From the NCBI GenBank assembly GCA_964464925.1, contig CAYXLI010000026.1, positions 1 to 64,000 of the forward strand: a stretch of 64,000 nt of DNA, in the 5' to 3' direction. The notes beneath the pieces were generated by a model that ran no database searches, was not told where the DNA came from, and saw nothing but the letters and a program-made list of their open reading frames with translations. The position numbers were made by a program, and so were the translations under genes. Below are positions 8,739 through 17,835 of the stretch, in pieces; within the stretch, counting starts at the first letter, position 1; every line of letters begins with the position of its first letter. This DNA comes from CAYXLI01 sp964464925 (GTDB lineage Bacteria; Acidobacteriota; Terriglobia; Bryobacterales; Bryobacteraceae).

Positions 8739-8869
8739 ATTACAGCCTCCTGCTCTGTGGACGCTTGTACCCTTGCTCCAGGTTGCTTAATTGGGTTTCA
8801 TTAATGTGGTTCAGAGATTGCAACTACTTACCTGATGATGGCGCCGCAGCGCGCCTCAAGGAGACGCCA

Positions 8870-9769
8870 ATGCATTGGAATCAAAGGACAATTCTCATTG
8901 TCGTAGCCGCCCTGCTGGTGGTCGCGGTGATTGCATTTTCGGCCAGCGGGGGGTTAGATCTTACAGGGTCCTCGACGATTTTTCCGATTCAGGCTAACGG
9001 TAAATTCGGGTTTATCAGCAAGTCGGGCAAGTTAGAAATTCCCGCGCAGTTCGACGATGCCAAACCATTTCATGACGGGCTCGCTCCGGTACAGATGCAG
9101 CAGCGGTGGGGCTACGTAGATCGGAGGGGCAAGCTGGCGGTTGCACCGCAGTTCGAGCTGGCCGATCCGTTCTTCGAAGGACTCGCTCTTGTCGGCGTTG
9201 GACACCGGCTTGGTTACGTCAATAAGGACGGCCGATTTGCGATCAACCCGCAGTTCGAGGGCGCGGGGCGCTTCGGCGATGGACTTGCGCCGGTGCTGCT
9301 GGGGGGCCGATGGGGCTACGTCGACAAAAATGCCAAGGTGCACATCACGCCGCAGTTCGATGAGGCGGGGAGTTTCTCCGATGGAATGGCGATGGTCCGC
9401 TTGGGGGATCGCTTCGGGTATATCAATAAGGAAGGGAAGATAGTGATCAACCCTCAGTTTGAAGGAGCGGGCGATTTCAATGACGGCCTGGCTCTTGTGA
9501 AACTCGCGGGCAAGTACGGATACATCGACAAGAACGGAAAATACGCGATAAACCCGCAGTTCGAAGAGGCGGGCGAGTTCAATGACGGCCTCGCGAACGT
9601 AAAGATCAATGGCCGCTTCGGCTATATCGACAAGAGCGGAAAGATGGTGATCGCTCCGCAGTTCGAAGACGCGGGGGACTTCGCAGGCGGTTTAGCCCCG
9701 GTGTGGATCGGGAATCGCCAGGGTTATATCAACCGCTCGGGCAAATTTATCTGGAATCCGACGGCGTAG
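8870..9769 (+). CDS. Membrane-anchored WG-repeat protein
   Basis: 299 residues: an anchor at about 7-25 (ILIVVAALLVVAVIAFSA), then about seven and a half WG (KWG) repeats of roughly 35 residues. Each unit has G(Y/F)I(D/N)K.GK..I.PQF..A..F..GLA. The start is ATG at 8870 with AAGGAG 5 bases upstream, although the open frame extends back to 8732. WG repeats make beta-rich binding surfaces of unknown ligand. The repeats are nearly identical in length and spacing, suggesting recent internal duplication. Its 3' end overlaps the convergent hydrolase gene by 23 bases. Confidence 0.8.
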   Translation: MHWNQRTILIVVAALLVVAVIAFSASGGLDLTGSSTIFPIQANGKFGFISKSGKLEIPAQFDDAKPFHDGLAPVQMQQRWGYVDRRGKLAVAPQFELADPFFEGLALVGVGHRLGYVNKDGRFAINPQFEGAGRFGDGLAPVLLGGRWGYVDKNAKVHITPQFDEAGSFSDGMAMVRLGDRFGYINKEGKIVINPQFEGAGDFNDGLALVKLAGKYGYIDKNGKYAINPQFEEAGEFNDGLANVKINGRFGYIDKSGKMVIAPQFEDAGDFAGGLAPVWIGNRQGYINRSGKFIWNPTA

Positions 9770-11690
9770 ACTGCGCGGGCAGGGACCAGGTCTCGTCAAA
9801 GAAGCCCGCATCCACAATCTTGCCGGGGGCATGGCCGTCGGGAGGGGTAGTGATATCCACGACGGCCCAGTCCGGCAGTTTCGGAACCTGGCGGGCATTA
9901 TTGAGGTAGTCGAATTCGCGGAATGTGACGCCGCTGTTCAGGACCACGTACTTCGAAGGATTCAGAGGATTCGGGTAAATCATCAGCAGGGCGCGATTAC
10001 CGCCCGGCCACTTAATCGGCAGCTTATCCAGAATACGAGCAAGAATCCTGTTCGAAGCCGGATCTCCCCATAACACCAGATTGTTGTTCGCAATATCGCC
10101 GCTGGTAATCTGCTCATCGTCCTTCACCTGAGCGTCTCCGCGGAAGTGGCGCCGCCATTCGCGAATGGCGCGGTCCTGTTCCGCAGAGACCCACTTCGCA
10201 ATTTGCGCATTCTGCGGCTCGCCGGTCGGACGTACCATGATGAAGCTGTCCAAGAAGGCATCGTCGATCGGACCTTGCAACCCATGCCGTTTCCGCAGCC
10301 CGGCCTTCCACTCACCGATGGACCAGTGTGACCCGTTTCTAATAAATTGCACGCGCCAGGAGCGGTCCGTTTCCGGTGACGGGGTCTGAACGCGCTGTCC
10401 ATTCACAACGACCACGGGCTTGCGAGCGACGTTCAGCAAAGGGCTGCCAGCATCCATATCCAAAGTGAATGCAGAGACGTTGACGGCTTTTACGTCCAGA
10501 GTAGAATCGTTCGTCACTTCCGCATCAAGCCGCGCCCGTTCCCAATGCTTATCGAGGGCGTCGATGACCACCCACTTCATCCGGTTGTAGGAGAGTGTCC
10601 AGGTGGTGAAGCGAACCTGCTTCGGAAACGGATCCCGGCCGCGCGCCGCGTTTGCATCCACCAGACGGCTGATGATCGGCTTCGAATCGGGGTGATACTT
10701 GTGCGCAGTGTTTGGACCAATGATGTGGGTGAGCCGCAGACCCTCGGGCTCCAGCGCTCTCTCCATCATGGTGGCCGCCTGCTTCTGCGGATCGATTTCA
10801 CCACTGTATGCGACAGTCGGGCAGTTGAACAGATTCGCGGCGTAGTCGGTGGCGTTGTAGAGGTGCCAGAGTTTCTCCTCGTACCATGCAGGCTTCGGAC
10901 CATGCTGCGCGATCTTCAGGAAGTCTGGCGTTTCGCTAAAACCTGCGCCCGGTGCGGCAGCTGCCCATAGACCGGCATGATGGGCCGCGATGTGCCAAGC
11001 AGCAGCGCCGCCCATGCTGAATCCGCGCACAACGATACGGTTTTCATCGATGGCATAGGACTGCCTCGCGGCGTCGAGGGCTTCGAACAAATCCACCTCG
11101 CCAGCTAACTTATTCGCATTGCAGTAGCGCCCGTACAGATGCAGGACGATGGTGTCTGCGGGCGTGAACTCCCCTGTGTTATGCAGCCGGTCCCAAAGAA
11201 AGTTCAGTTCGCTGAGCGTCTCGTTGCGGCCGTGAAACCACGTGTCGAGACGCCAACGGTGCGGAGCAGTGACGGAGTAGCTGGCAGGAATGACCAGGCC
11301 ATATGGCTGCACGCTCTTGTCGATTTTCGACACGTAGCCGCGTATGGTCAACCCCGGCGTACTGGTCCAGGCGTGCGTGCCGTTCTGCAGTTCGTCTGCG
11401 CGTGCCTGGCCGAGTTTCAGAATTTCCTTGGCGCGGAAGATCTCTTCGGGTTTGAAAAACTCGTCATATTGCAGGGCCCAAGCGACGGCCTTTTGAAAGA
11501 TCAGAACATCAGGCAACAGCGGATGGCCTTGCAACTTTTCGATCGACCGATCGAGCCGCTTCAGGCCGCTCTCCAATTCCTTTCGATCCGTGGCCGGCAC
11601 CGGAACGCCGGGCGGGGGCACTGGACGTATGTCCGTTTGAGCAAGAAGTGAACCACTGAGCAAGAAGCCAATCAGGCAATAGCGCATCAT
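9747..11690 (-). CDS. Secreted alpha/beta hydrolase, prolyl-oligopeptidase-like
   Basis: 647 residues with a signal peptide (GFLLSGSLLAQ). A central alpha/beta-hydrolase domain carries the nucleophile elbow RGFSMGGAAAW (Ser225), an acid at YSGEID (Asp300) and a histidine around NTAHKYHP (330-333). The C-terminal third is beta-rich and may be a second non-catalytic domain. Peptidase or esterase activity is inferred. Its start overlaps the stop of the upstream M14 peptidase gene by ATGA, so it is the last gene of the operon beginning with fabH. Confidence 0.78.
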   Translation of the reverse strand: MMRYCLIGFLLSGSLLAQTDIRPVPPPGVPVPATDRKELESGLKRLDRSIEKLQGHPLLPDVLIFQKAVAWALQYDEFFKPEEIFRAKEILKLGQARADELQNGTHAWTSTPGLTIRGYVSKIDKSVQPYGLVIPASYSVTAPHRWRLDTWFHGRNETLSELNFLWDRLHNTGEFTPADTIVLHLYGRYCNANKLAGEVDLFEALDAARQSYAIDENRIVVRGFSMGGAAAWHIAAHHAGLWAAAAPGAGFSETPDFLKIAQHGPKPAWYEEKLWHLYNATDYAANLFNCPTVAYSGEIDPQKQAATMMERALEPEGLRLTHIIGPNTAHKYHPDSKPIISRLVDANAARGRDPFPKQVRFTTWTLSYNRMKWVVIDALDKHWERARLDAEVTNDSTLDVKAVNVSAFTLDMDAGSPLLNVARKPVVVVNGQRVQTPSPETDRSWRVQFIRNGSHWSIGEWKAGLRKRHGLQGPIDDAFLDSFIMVRPTGEPQNAQIAKWVSAEQDRAIREWRRHFRGDAQVKDDEQITSGDIANNNLVLWGDPASNRILARILDKLPIKWPGGNRALLMIYPNPLNPSKYVVLNSGVTFREFDYLNNARQVPKLPDWAVVDITTPPDGHAPGKIVDAGFFDETWSLPAQSTPSDSR

Positions 11691-14077
11691 TCGAAATAGA
11701 CCAGCGAGTTGAAGAACATCTTAAATGTGAGATAACTTTGCGCCCGGTACTGCGGGCGGATTCCGAACAATATCATGTGTCCGGAGCCGACCGGCAGATC
11801 CACCACGGCTGCGCGATTCGCGATGTACTTCTCGCCTAGCAGCCAGCCTGAGGCGAGCACCTGTGAAGCTGTGTAGGTAGCGACTGCGCGCGCGCGGTCC
11901 GCAAGTTCGAAGGCGGGGCCGTTCTCAAACCAGACCGCAATATCGCGCGGCATGCCGTAGTTGAGCGGATGAGTTGTGTCGAGCCGCACATTCAGCAGCG
12001 TTCCCGGCGCATAGAAATCCTTATTTGGAACGCCACGCAAGATATTCTTCACACCGGCTCCGAGGTGCTCCAGGGCATATTCGGAAGCATCGTTTAGGAA
12101 GACGAGCGTGCCGCCTTGCGAAGCGAAGCGTTTCAATTGCCCGGCGCCGGCCTCGCCCACGCCGCCAGTGTACTCCTCGGGCATGGAGCCTTTTGCGTGC
12201 CCGCCGTGAATGGCAGCCGCGCGCTGTTCAGGAAAGATCAGCACATCGAAGCGGTCTTTCAGATTTCCGGCCTGAATGTCTTTATTGAAGATGCTGGTGT
12301 AGGCGAATCCGAACTGCTCCAGTAGCCAGCGCGTCCAACCCTCGTCCATGCTTGGCACGTAACTCTTGTACAAGCCGATCCGCGGACGTTTCAACTGGCG
12401 CGAGTTGGCCAGTGAGGTGAGCGAAAAGTTGCCGCTCTGCGGATCGCGCCAAACCGGCTTGCCCGCGGCCCACGCCGCATTCACGGTCTTCCAGGAGTCG
12501 ACGTTCGCTGCGTCTAACGGGTTCTTTGGGGCGACGATTTCTCCGGCCGGTTCTAGTTCGGCTGTGAACGGAGCCTCGATGGTGTCCACGGCGACCCCCA
12601 TCAGCAACGGCAGGGTTTGCGCCGTCACGTCGTAAGGCCGCCTCGGAGGGCCGCCGGGATAGAGCCGTAGATCCGGATACTGCTGCCGCTCCAAGAGTGT
12701 TTTGGCAAAGGCCCCATAAGGTTGCTTCAGGCGGATGACGTAGCTGCCCGCGGGATACTGCCTGGTTCCGGCCGTGAACGCCGCCTTGGCCCGATCGATC
12801 TCTACTTCGCCGAACCGCAATGTATCCAGCATCTTCTTTGCAGCACCGGGATCGGCCTGCGTGGACGGAATGACGAAAGAGTAAGGAGAGGTGCGTGCGA
12901 GTGCCTTTTTGCCCACCTGGTAAAAGCTCGTCAGCATGTCCCGGCGGCGTTGGGCGGCAAAATTCAGCAACGACTCCATGGCGATTAACTGGTATTCGAC
13001 AATGTCCCGCTGATGCCATTCACCGCCCAACCAAGGTTCCAGGTAATTCCAGCTACGCTCGCGGGGATTGTAGCCAAGGGCGCTGCCGCTAATCTCTTCG
13101 GGCTTGACGGTAACCGGCGTCGCGAGTTTTGCGCTTGCCGATTCGCTCAGGATCCGCAGACCGCCGTGATAGGACTGATAGTGCCGCGCGGGGGTCCAGA
13201 AGTCGTACATCGCGTTAATGGAGACGCCGGTCTTGCCCGCCGCCGTGAGATCCGCCGCCATCACGGTGCCGACTGCGTTATTCCACTGCGCAATGATCGG
13301 ATCCACATTCGAATCGATCGGATCCAACCAGGGTGGCACGAACATGCGGGACGCGAATGCGCCCTGCTGATGCACGTCATACACGATCTGCGGATGCCAG
13401 ACATTCTGGATGCGGGCGATAGCGTGCTGCGTTTCCACCTGCGAGAAAATGTACCAGTCGCGATTGTTATCGTGCCCGACGTATTTGTGATACAGCTCCG
13501 GCGGGCTCGTGCCTTCATAGGCAGTGCCGAGGGTCTTGTTGTACCAGCGCGTCACGATGTCGACGCCGTCCGGATTCTGCGAGGGCACCAGGATGAGAAT
13601 CGTGTTGTTCAAGATGTCGCGGAACTTCGGCTTGTCTTCGGTGATCAACCTATACGCGAACTCCACCGCGGTCGAAGTGGACGCGACCTCTGTGGAGTGG
13701 ATGGAGCAGGTAATCATGACCACCGTTTTGCCGTCCGCGATCAGCTTGGCCGCTTCGGCATCGGTAGTTTTGAGCGGGTCCGCCAACTTGCTTTGAATGG
13801 CAAGATACCGATCCAGCTTCGCCAGCGTCTCCGGAGCGGCTATGGTTGCAGCGATGTACGGCTTGCCCTCAGTCGTCTTGCCTAGTTCGTCGACACGGAT
13901 TCTGTCGCTCGTCTTGGCCAACGATTGGAAGTAGCCAACGACCTTTGCCCACTCGAGCAACTTGCGGTCCGCTCCCATCCGGTGGCCGAAGAAAGTTTCC
14001 GGAGTGGGAATCTGCGCCGCCACGGGCGCAATCAGAAAGATAACGGAAACGATCAGCCGGCGGAGAGAGCGGCCCAT
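11687..14077 (-). CDS. Secreted M14 family zinc carboxypeptidase with C-terminal amidotransferase-like domain
   Basis: I place the start at 14077 (MGRSLRRLIVSVIF), which gives a proper signal peptide ending in VAAQ and a protein of 796 residues; the frame extends upstream but only inside the preceding gene. M14 zinc ligands are His127 and Glu130 in CSIHSTE and His236 in VYDVHQQG; NPDG (168-171) and NNRDWY (204-209) are also typical. The large C-terminal part, including VLIFPEQRAAA and GGTLVFLNDAS, looks like a class I glutamine-amidotransferase-like fold, as in many acidobacterial and Bacteroidetes M14 proteins. The start overlaps the upstream isomerase gene by 25 bases, indicating an operon. 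Confidence 0.85.
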   Translation of the reverse strand: MGRSLRRLIVSVIFLIAPVAAQIPTPETFFGHRMGADRKLLEWAKVVGYFQSLAKTSDRIRVDELGKTTEGKPYIAATIAAPETLAKLDRYLAIQSKLADPLKTTDAEAAKLIADGKTVVMITCSIHSTEVASTSTAVEFAYRLITEDKPKFRDILNNTILILVPSQNPDGVDIVTRWYNKTLGTAYEGTSPPELYHKYVGHDNNRDWYIFSQVETQHAIARIQNVWHPQIVYDVHQQGAFASRMFVPPWLDPIDSNVDPIIAQWNNAVGTVMAADLTAAGKTGVSINAMYDFWTPARHYQSYHGGLRILSESASAKLATPVTVKPEEISGSALGYNPRERSWNYLEPWLGGEWHQRDIVEYQLIAMESLLNFAAQRRRDMLTSFYQVGKKALARTSPYSFVIPSTQADPGAAKKMLDTLRFGEVEIDRAKAAFTAGTRQYPAGSYVIRLKQPYGAFAKTLLERQQYPDLRLYPGGPPRRPYDVTAQTLPLLMGVAVDTIEAPFTAELEPAGEIVAPKNPLDAANVDSWKTVNAAWAAGKPVWRDPQSGNFSLTSLANSRQLKRPRIGLYKSYVPSMDEGWTRWLLEQFGFAYTSIFNKDIQAGNLKDRFDVLIFPEQRAAAIHGGHAKGSMPEEYTGGVGEAGAGQLKRFASQGGTLVFLNDASEYALEHLGAGVKNILRGVPNKDFYAPGTLLNVRLDTTHPLNYGMPRDIAVWFENGPAFELADRARAVATYTASQVLASGWLLGEKYIANRAAVVDLPVGSGHMILFGIRPQYRAQSYLTFKMFFNSLVYFE

Positions 14078-14811
14078 AAGGCGTGATAATAGCGCAGGAA
14101 GCGTTCGGGTTCTTTGCTCTCCGGCGCCTCGCACAGCATGTACCGCTCGTAATTGGATTTTCTGAACAGTGTGAAAAGTTCTTTCCACGGGTAGTTGCTC
14201 GTGAGTTCGTTGATGTGTACGTTGCGGACCCACGGACGGAGTAGGCCGAAGCTCTGCTTTATCGATCCGTTGATGACATCGGTAGGATTGGAATTCCAGC
14301 AGAGGCCGACGTTGTCATGTTTGGTGGCACGCATGATGGCGGCGGATAGAGGTGGATTTTGTGTGCCGTTACCGTGGACTTCCATCCAGATTTCAACGCC
14401 GTATCCGGCTCCATAACTGCCGACCTCGCGAAGGCATTCGGCGATTCTTGCCACGGTGGTCTCAACGGGAACATCCTTGGGCAGACCGTTCGGCCGGACC
14501 TTCACGCCCCACGCGCCGGTATCATGCGCCAGGTGGATGAAAGTTTTCGCGACGGCGATGTTGTTCCTGCGCGTCTCTTCATCGGGCGACTGAAACTCAC
14601 ATGCCGATCCGAAACTGAGCAGGCGCACTTTGCTTCGCTCGAAGAGTCCCTTCACATGCTCGCGAGCGGAGGCGCCGATGGAGGGCTCCACAAGATGACG
14701 ATGGCCGGTCCGAAGCTCCACAGCTTCGTAACCGGCCTCCTGCAGTTTTTGAATGATGGTCTCTACATCCCAATCTTTCAGGACGTTATAGGTCACCGCG
14801 CCGAGCATCAT
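14053..14811 (-). CDS. Sugar phosphate isomerase/epimerase-like TIM-barrel protein
   Basis: 252 residues of the AP-endonuclease-2/xylose-isomerase-like TIM-barrel family, which includes inositol catabolism enzymes (IolE, IolH, IolI) and various sugar epimerases. Typical elements are the early YEAVELRTGHRHL segment, a central IWMEVHGNGTQNPP strand and GLCWNSNPTDV, with candidate metal ligands in these strands. It lies 7 bases downstream of the myo-inositol oxygenase gene, so a role in handling inositol- or uronate-derived sugars is a reasonable inference. The substrate is not known. Confidence 0.8.
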   Translation of the reverse strand: MMLGAVTYNVLKDWDVETIIQKLQEAGYEAVELRTGHRHLVEPSIGASAREHVKGLFERSKVRLLSFGSACEFQSPDEETRRNNIAVAKTFIHLAHDTGAWGVKVRPNGLPKDVPVETTVARIAECLREVGSYGAGYGVEIWMEVHGNGTQNPPLSAAIMRATKHDNVGLCWNSNPTDVINGSIKQSFGLLRPWVRNVHINELTSNYPWKELFTLFRKSNYERYMLCEAPESKEPERFLRYYHALWAALSAG

Positions 14812-14818
14812 CTGGTGA

Positions 14819-15667
14819 TTACCAGCGGATCTTTGCCGGGAAGTATTCGGCGATCAGATCTTCATAGAACGGCCGCAGCGCAACCGGATCCGGCTTCGTG
14901 TGGGCTTTCGAGTACAGGTCGTATGGATTGAATTTGCGTACCCATTCGAACATTTCGCGGTCATGATCGTTCATCAGATAGTCGTAAGCGCCCTCCCGAT
15001 GGCCGGGATAGAACGAGTGATAGCGGATCATGTACAGCGCCGGCTCAGGCAGGTAGTTCTTTGTGACGTGGTAGAGATACTCGTCGTGGCCCCATGACAG
15101 ATTTACCTTGTCGAGCCCGCAATTCTTCTCATATACGCCAAGCTGAGTCTGATACTCCGGCACCTTCGCATCGGGGTTGTCCTTAAAGAACTGGTGGAAC
15201 ACAATCGCCGGCGACCAGGCGCATCCAACCGGAAAAGTGTCGCCAACGACGGCCCACTGCGGTTCGCCGTAATGGCACAGCATCTTGCCCAGATCGTGAA
15301 TGAACCCGGTGAGGATCATCCACCGCGGGTGCCCATCCCGGCGGATCGCTTCGGCGGTCTGCAGGTTATGGTCGATTTGCGAGAGATCGGTATCGGGGTC
15401 GCTGTCATCTACGAGCGTGTTCAGCAACTCCATGGCTTCCCAGATCCCCATCTCCCCATGAATGAGGCCTTCGTATTCGCGCCGCTTGGAAACGGCGAAC
15501 TCCCTTGTCTGCTGTTGATGGTTCTGCCGGTAGAATTCCTTTACAACAGGCGGGGTGGAATCGTCATATTGACGAAACTCCTCCTGCTTTTTATCCGGAT
15601 TGTAACGGCCCTTGACGAAATCGTCCCACTGCTCCAGATTCTCGAGCGGTCCTTCTACAATGCGCAT
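14819..15667 (-). CDS. miox: Myo-inositol oxygenase (MIOX)
   Basis: 282 residues, the full length of animal and plant MIOX. The enzyme uses a mixed-valent di-iron centre to split myo-inositol with O2 into D-glucuronate. All six iron ligands can be placed: His100 (IDHNLQ), His124 and Asp125 (FIHDLGK), His194 (SWGHDEYL), His217 (RYHSFYPGH) and Asp250 (NPYDLYSK), with spacing close to the human enzyme. The protein ends in Trp, as MIOX usually does. ATG start with GGAG about 9 bases upstream. It follows fabH after 3 bases and precedes a TIM-barrel isomerase after 7, so it is in an operon. MIOX is uncommon in bacteria. Confidence 0.93.
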   Translation of the reverse strand: MRIVEGPLENLEQWDDFVKGRYNPDKKQEEFRQYDDSTPPVVKEFYRQNHQQQTREFAVSKRREYEGLIHGEMGIWEAMELLNTLVDDSDPDTDLSQIDHNLQTAEAIRRDGHPRWMILTGFIHDLGKMLCHYGEPQWAVVGDTFPVGCAWSPAIVFHQFFKDNPDAKVPEYQTQLGVYEKNCGLDKVNLSWGHDEYLYHVTKNYLPEPALYMIRYHSFYPGHREGAYDYLMNDHDREMFEWVRKFNPYDLYSKAHTKPDPVALRPFYEDLIAEYFPAKIRW

Positions 15668-15670
15668 ATT

Positions 15671-16654
15671 TCAGTACTCCCAACGCCAGAGGTTCGCACC
15701 CGCAGTATATCCCGCCCCGACGGCAGCGAACAACACGTAGTCACCCTTCTTGATCCGTCCTGCTTCCAACGCATCCCGCGTGGCAAGCGGGATTGTGGCA
15801 GCGGTGGTGTTGCCGTACTTGTCGATATTAATGATTACTTTGTCCGAGATGCCCAGCCGTTCGGCGACCGCAGTGATGATCCGGCGGTTCGCCTGGTGCG
15901 GGATCATGCAGGCCAGTTGATCGGGCCGGAGATTATTGCGCTCCAGAACCTGCAGGCATAGTTCCGACATCTTGCGGACTGCATACTTGAATACCTGTTG
16001 GCCATCCTGCTTCACGTAATGCAGGCGCTTCTCGATGGTTTCGCAGCTTGGAGGCATGCGGGATCCGCCGGCGGGCATTTTCAGGTAATCACCACCGGAG
16101 CCGTCAATCTCATTCTGAAAGTCGATGAAGCCGCCCTCGCCGTTGCTTTGTTCCACGAGCATTGCGCCGGCCCCGTCGCCGAAGAGAACGCACGTTGCGC
16201 GATCCTTGTAATCGATGATCCGCGACATCGTGTCGGCTCCGATCACCAAAACTTTTTTGTGAGTACCGGACTTCACCAGGTGAGCCGCGGTCGTTAGCCC
16301 GTAGATGAAGCCGGAGCAGGCTGCAATCAGATCGAATCCCCAGGCACCCTTCGCGCCGATACGATCCTGTACCAGGCAGGCCGTGGAAGGGAAGAGCATA
16401 TCGGGCGTCACCGTGCACACGATCAATGCATTCAAATCGGTAGCCGGTACGCCAGCCATGCCGAGGGCGATTTTCGCGGCCTCGACAGCCATGTCAGACG
16501 TGGCGACATCAGGCGCTGCGATATGACGTTCCCGAATGCCCGTCCGTTCGAGAATCCACTCGTCGGACGTCTCAACCATCCGCGTCAGATCGTGGTTTGT
16601 CAGCACACCAGGCGGCGTGTAGCAGCCTACCGCGGTGATTTTAGCTGTGTACAA
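15671..16654 (-). CDS. fabH: 3-oxoacyl-ACP synthase III (beta-ketoacyl-ACP synthase III)
   Basis: 327 residues; condenses acetyl-CoA (or another acyl-CoA primer) with malonyl-ACP to start fatty acid synthesis. The catalytic triad is visible: Cys113 in AACSGFIYGL, His253 in IPHQANRR and Asn282 in YGNTTAA, with the family GDGAGA motif before. The start codon is TTG with GGAGG 4 bases upstream. It heads a five-gene operon running to 9747, an unusual setting: no plsX, fabD or acpP is nearby, so a dedicated rather than housekeeping role is possible. Divergent from the DinB-like gene. Confidence 0.9.
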   Translation of the reverse strand: MYTAKITAVGCYTPPGVLTNHDLTRMVETSDEWILERTGIRERHIAAPDVATSDMAVEAAKIALGMAGVPATDLNALIVCTVTPDMLFPSTACLVQDRIGAKGAWGFDLIAACSGFIYGLTTAAHLVKSGTHKKVLVIGADTMSRIIDYKDRATCVLFGDGAGAMLVEQSNGEGGFIDFQNEIDGSGGDYLKMPAGGSRMPPSCETIEKRLHYVKQDGQQVFKYAVRKMSELCLQVLERNNLRPDQLACMIPHQANRRIITAVAERLGISDKVIINIDKYGNTTAATIPLATRDALEAGRIKKGDYVLFAAVGAGYTAGANLWRWEY

Positions 16655-16837
16655 GAAGCCTCCAGGGAAGCGGCGAGCCAGGCCGCCACCGATACTTTGA
16701 ATCCAAGGTGATGCGGGACTCTTTAGCTATAGTACAGGAACCCCGGGACCGTGGTGATTCTTTCCAGTTCGCCGTCCCGCCACTTTCGCCTTGTATTCGC
16801 CTGCCCTTTCTGCTATTCTCTGCCCAAAGGAGCCAAC

Positions 16838-17356
16838 ATGACTATCAGTCAAACTCTGATACCAGAATTGGAACAGGAAGCGGCGAACACCCGTAAGATC
16901 CTGGAACGCGTGCCGGAAGATCGGCTGGACTATAAACCGCACGAAAAATCGATGGCGCTGGGCCGGCTGGCAGGCCACATCGCCGAACTGCCAGGGTGGG
17001 GTACGATGACCCTCCAGACGGAAGTACTCGAGATGAATCCGGAATGGAAGCCATTTGTTCCAAAATCGCGGCAGGAAATTCTTGAGATGTTCGATAAGTC
17101 TGTCTCGGAGTATCGCGCAGCGCTGGAGAAGGCGACTGATGCGGATATGGGGGTGACCTGGTCATTCAAGGCCGGTGGCAAGACCATAATGTCCATGCCG
17201 CGTGCGGCCGTTCTGCGTAGCGTGGTGATGAGCCATATTATTCACCACCGCGCGCAACTGGGCGTATATCTACGTTTGAACGAGATTGAAATACCGGGTA
17301 TGTACGGGCCGTCGGCAGACGAGATGAAGTCCTGGAAAGAGGCGACGAGCGCCTGA
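16838..17356 (+). CDS. DinB-like four-helix bundle protein
   Basis: 172 residues of the DinB/YfiT superfamily, metal-binding helical bundles that include thiol-dependent enzymes and stress proteins. The likely metal histidines are His47 (AGHIAELPGW) and the pair in SHIIHHRAQLGVYL near 131-135. The start is ATG at 16838 with AAAGGAG 5 bases upstream; the open frame back to 16751 lacks any signal. It stands alone between divergent fabH and a non-coding region. Enzymatic role unknown. Confidence 0.82.
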   Translation: MTISQTLIPELEQEAANTRKILERVPEDRLDYKPHEKSMALGRLAGHIAELPGWGTMTLQTEVLEMNPEWKPFVPKSRQEILEMFDKSVSEYRAALEKATDADMGVTWSFKAGGKTIMSMPRAAVLRSVVMSHIIHHRAQLGVYLRLNEIEIPGMYGPSADEMKSWKEATSA

Positions 17357-17361
17357 GCTAC

Positions 17362-17530
17362 CTAGCTCCGCGGTCCGCGTGGACGGCGGAGCTTCCACAT
17401 CCGGTCGAAATCGAACGTCCCTCCTTTGATCCGTCGATCCGTCGCAACGTCTGCGGCGCACAAACTTCCCGGATTCCCGAACGGCCCCGCGTCGGACAGA
17501 AAGCTGCATCCAGTTCTGAATTGTGACCAT
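17362..17530 (-). pseudogene. Possible small gene with a frameshift
   Basis: An ATG at 17530 is preceded by AAAGGAG 5 bases away and opens MVTIQNWMQLS. That frame soon becomes Arg-rich and would run into the end of the DinB gene. A second minus-strand frame over the same stretch reads SDAGPFGNPGSLCAADV then GGTFDFDRMWKLRRP and stops at 17362; it looks more protein-like and has GC-rich third positions, but has no usable start codon. Joining the two by a frameshift near 17495 would give a small protein of about 55 residues. I cannot assign a family. Confidence 0.25.
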
Positions 17531-17835
17531 TCGTACTCCTTTTGACTAATTTCTTGGCGTTTTGTACCACTCTTTTGTTTTCGTCACGCCGGTTTGAGAG
17601 GGACAGGTCGTAGGAAAACAGAACAGTGATGATGGCCGCGAGATTGCATTCTTTCGATCGATTGCGGCCGAACTACCGGGGCAGGACCCGGTCACGCTAG
17701 GAGCCGGTTGAATTTTTGGTTTACCACCGCGGAGGTTAAACGCTCTCTTATGATTGATCTGTCCCGGAAAATGGCCTCGTTGCCATGCGAATGGGCGATT
17801 CGCACGGCGCTCCCTTACGGTCAGGATAACGGCTT
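17531..17835. other. Intergenic stretch with no gene seen
   Basis: No convincing frame occurs on either strand. The right part (after 17700) must hold the promoter for the SDR gene; I see no confident -35/-10 pair. No repeat or RNA gene was recognised. Confidence 0.4.

Noticed and set aside
13013..13885. 290-codon plus-strand frame
   Set aside because: It is entirely antisense to the M14 peptidase, including its zinc-binding region, and resembles no family.
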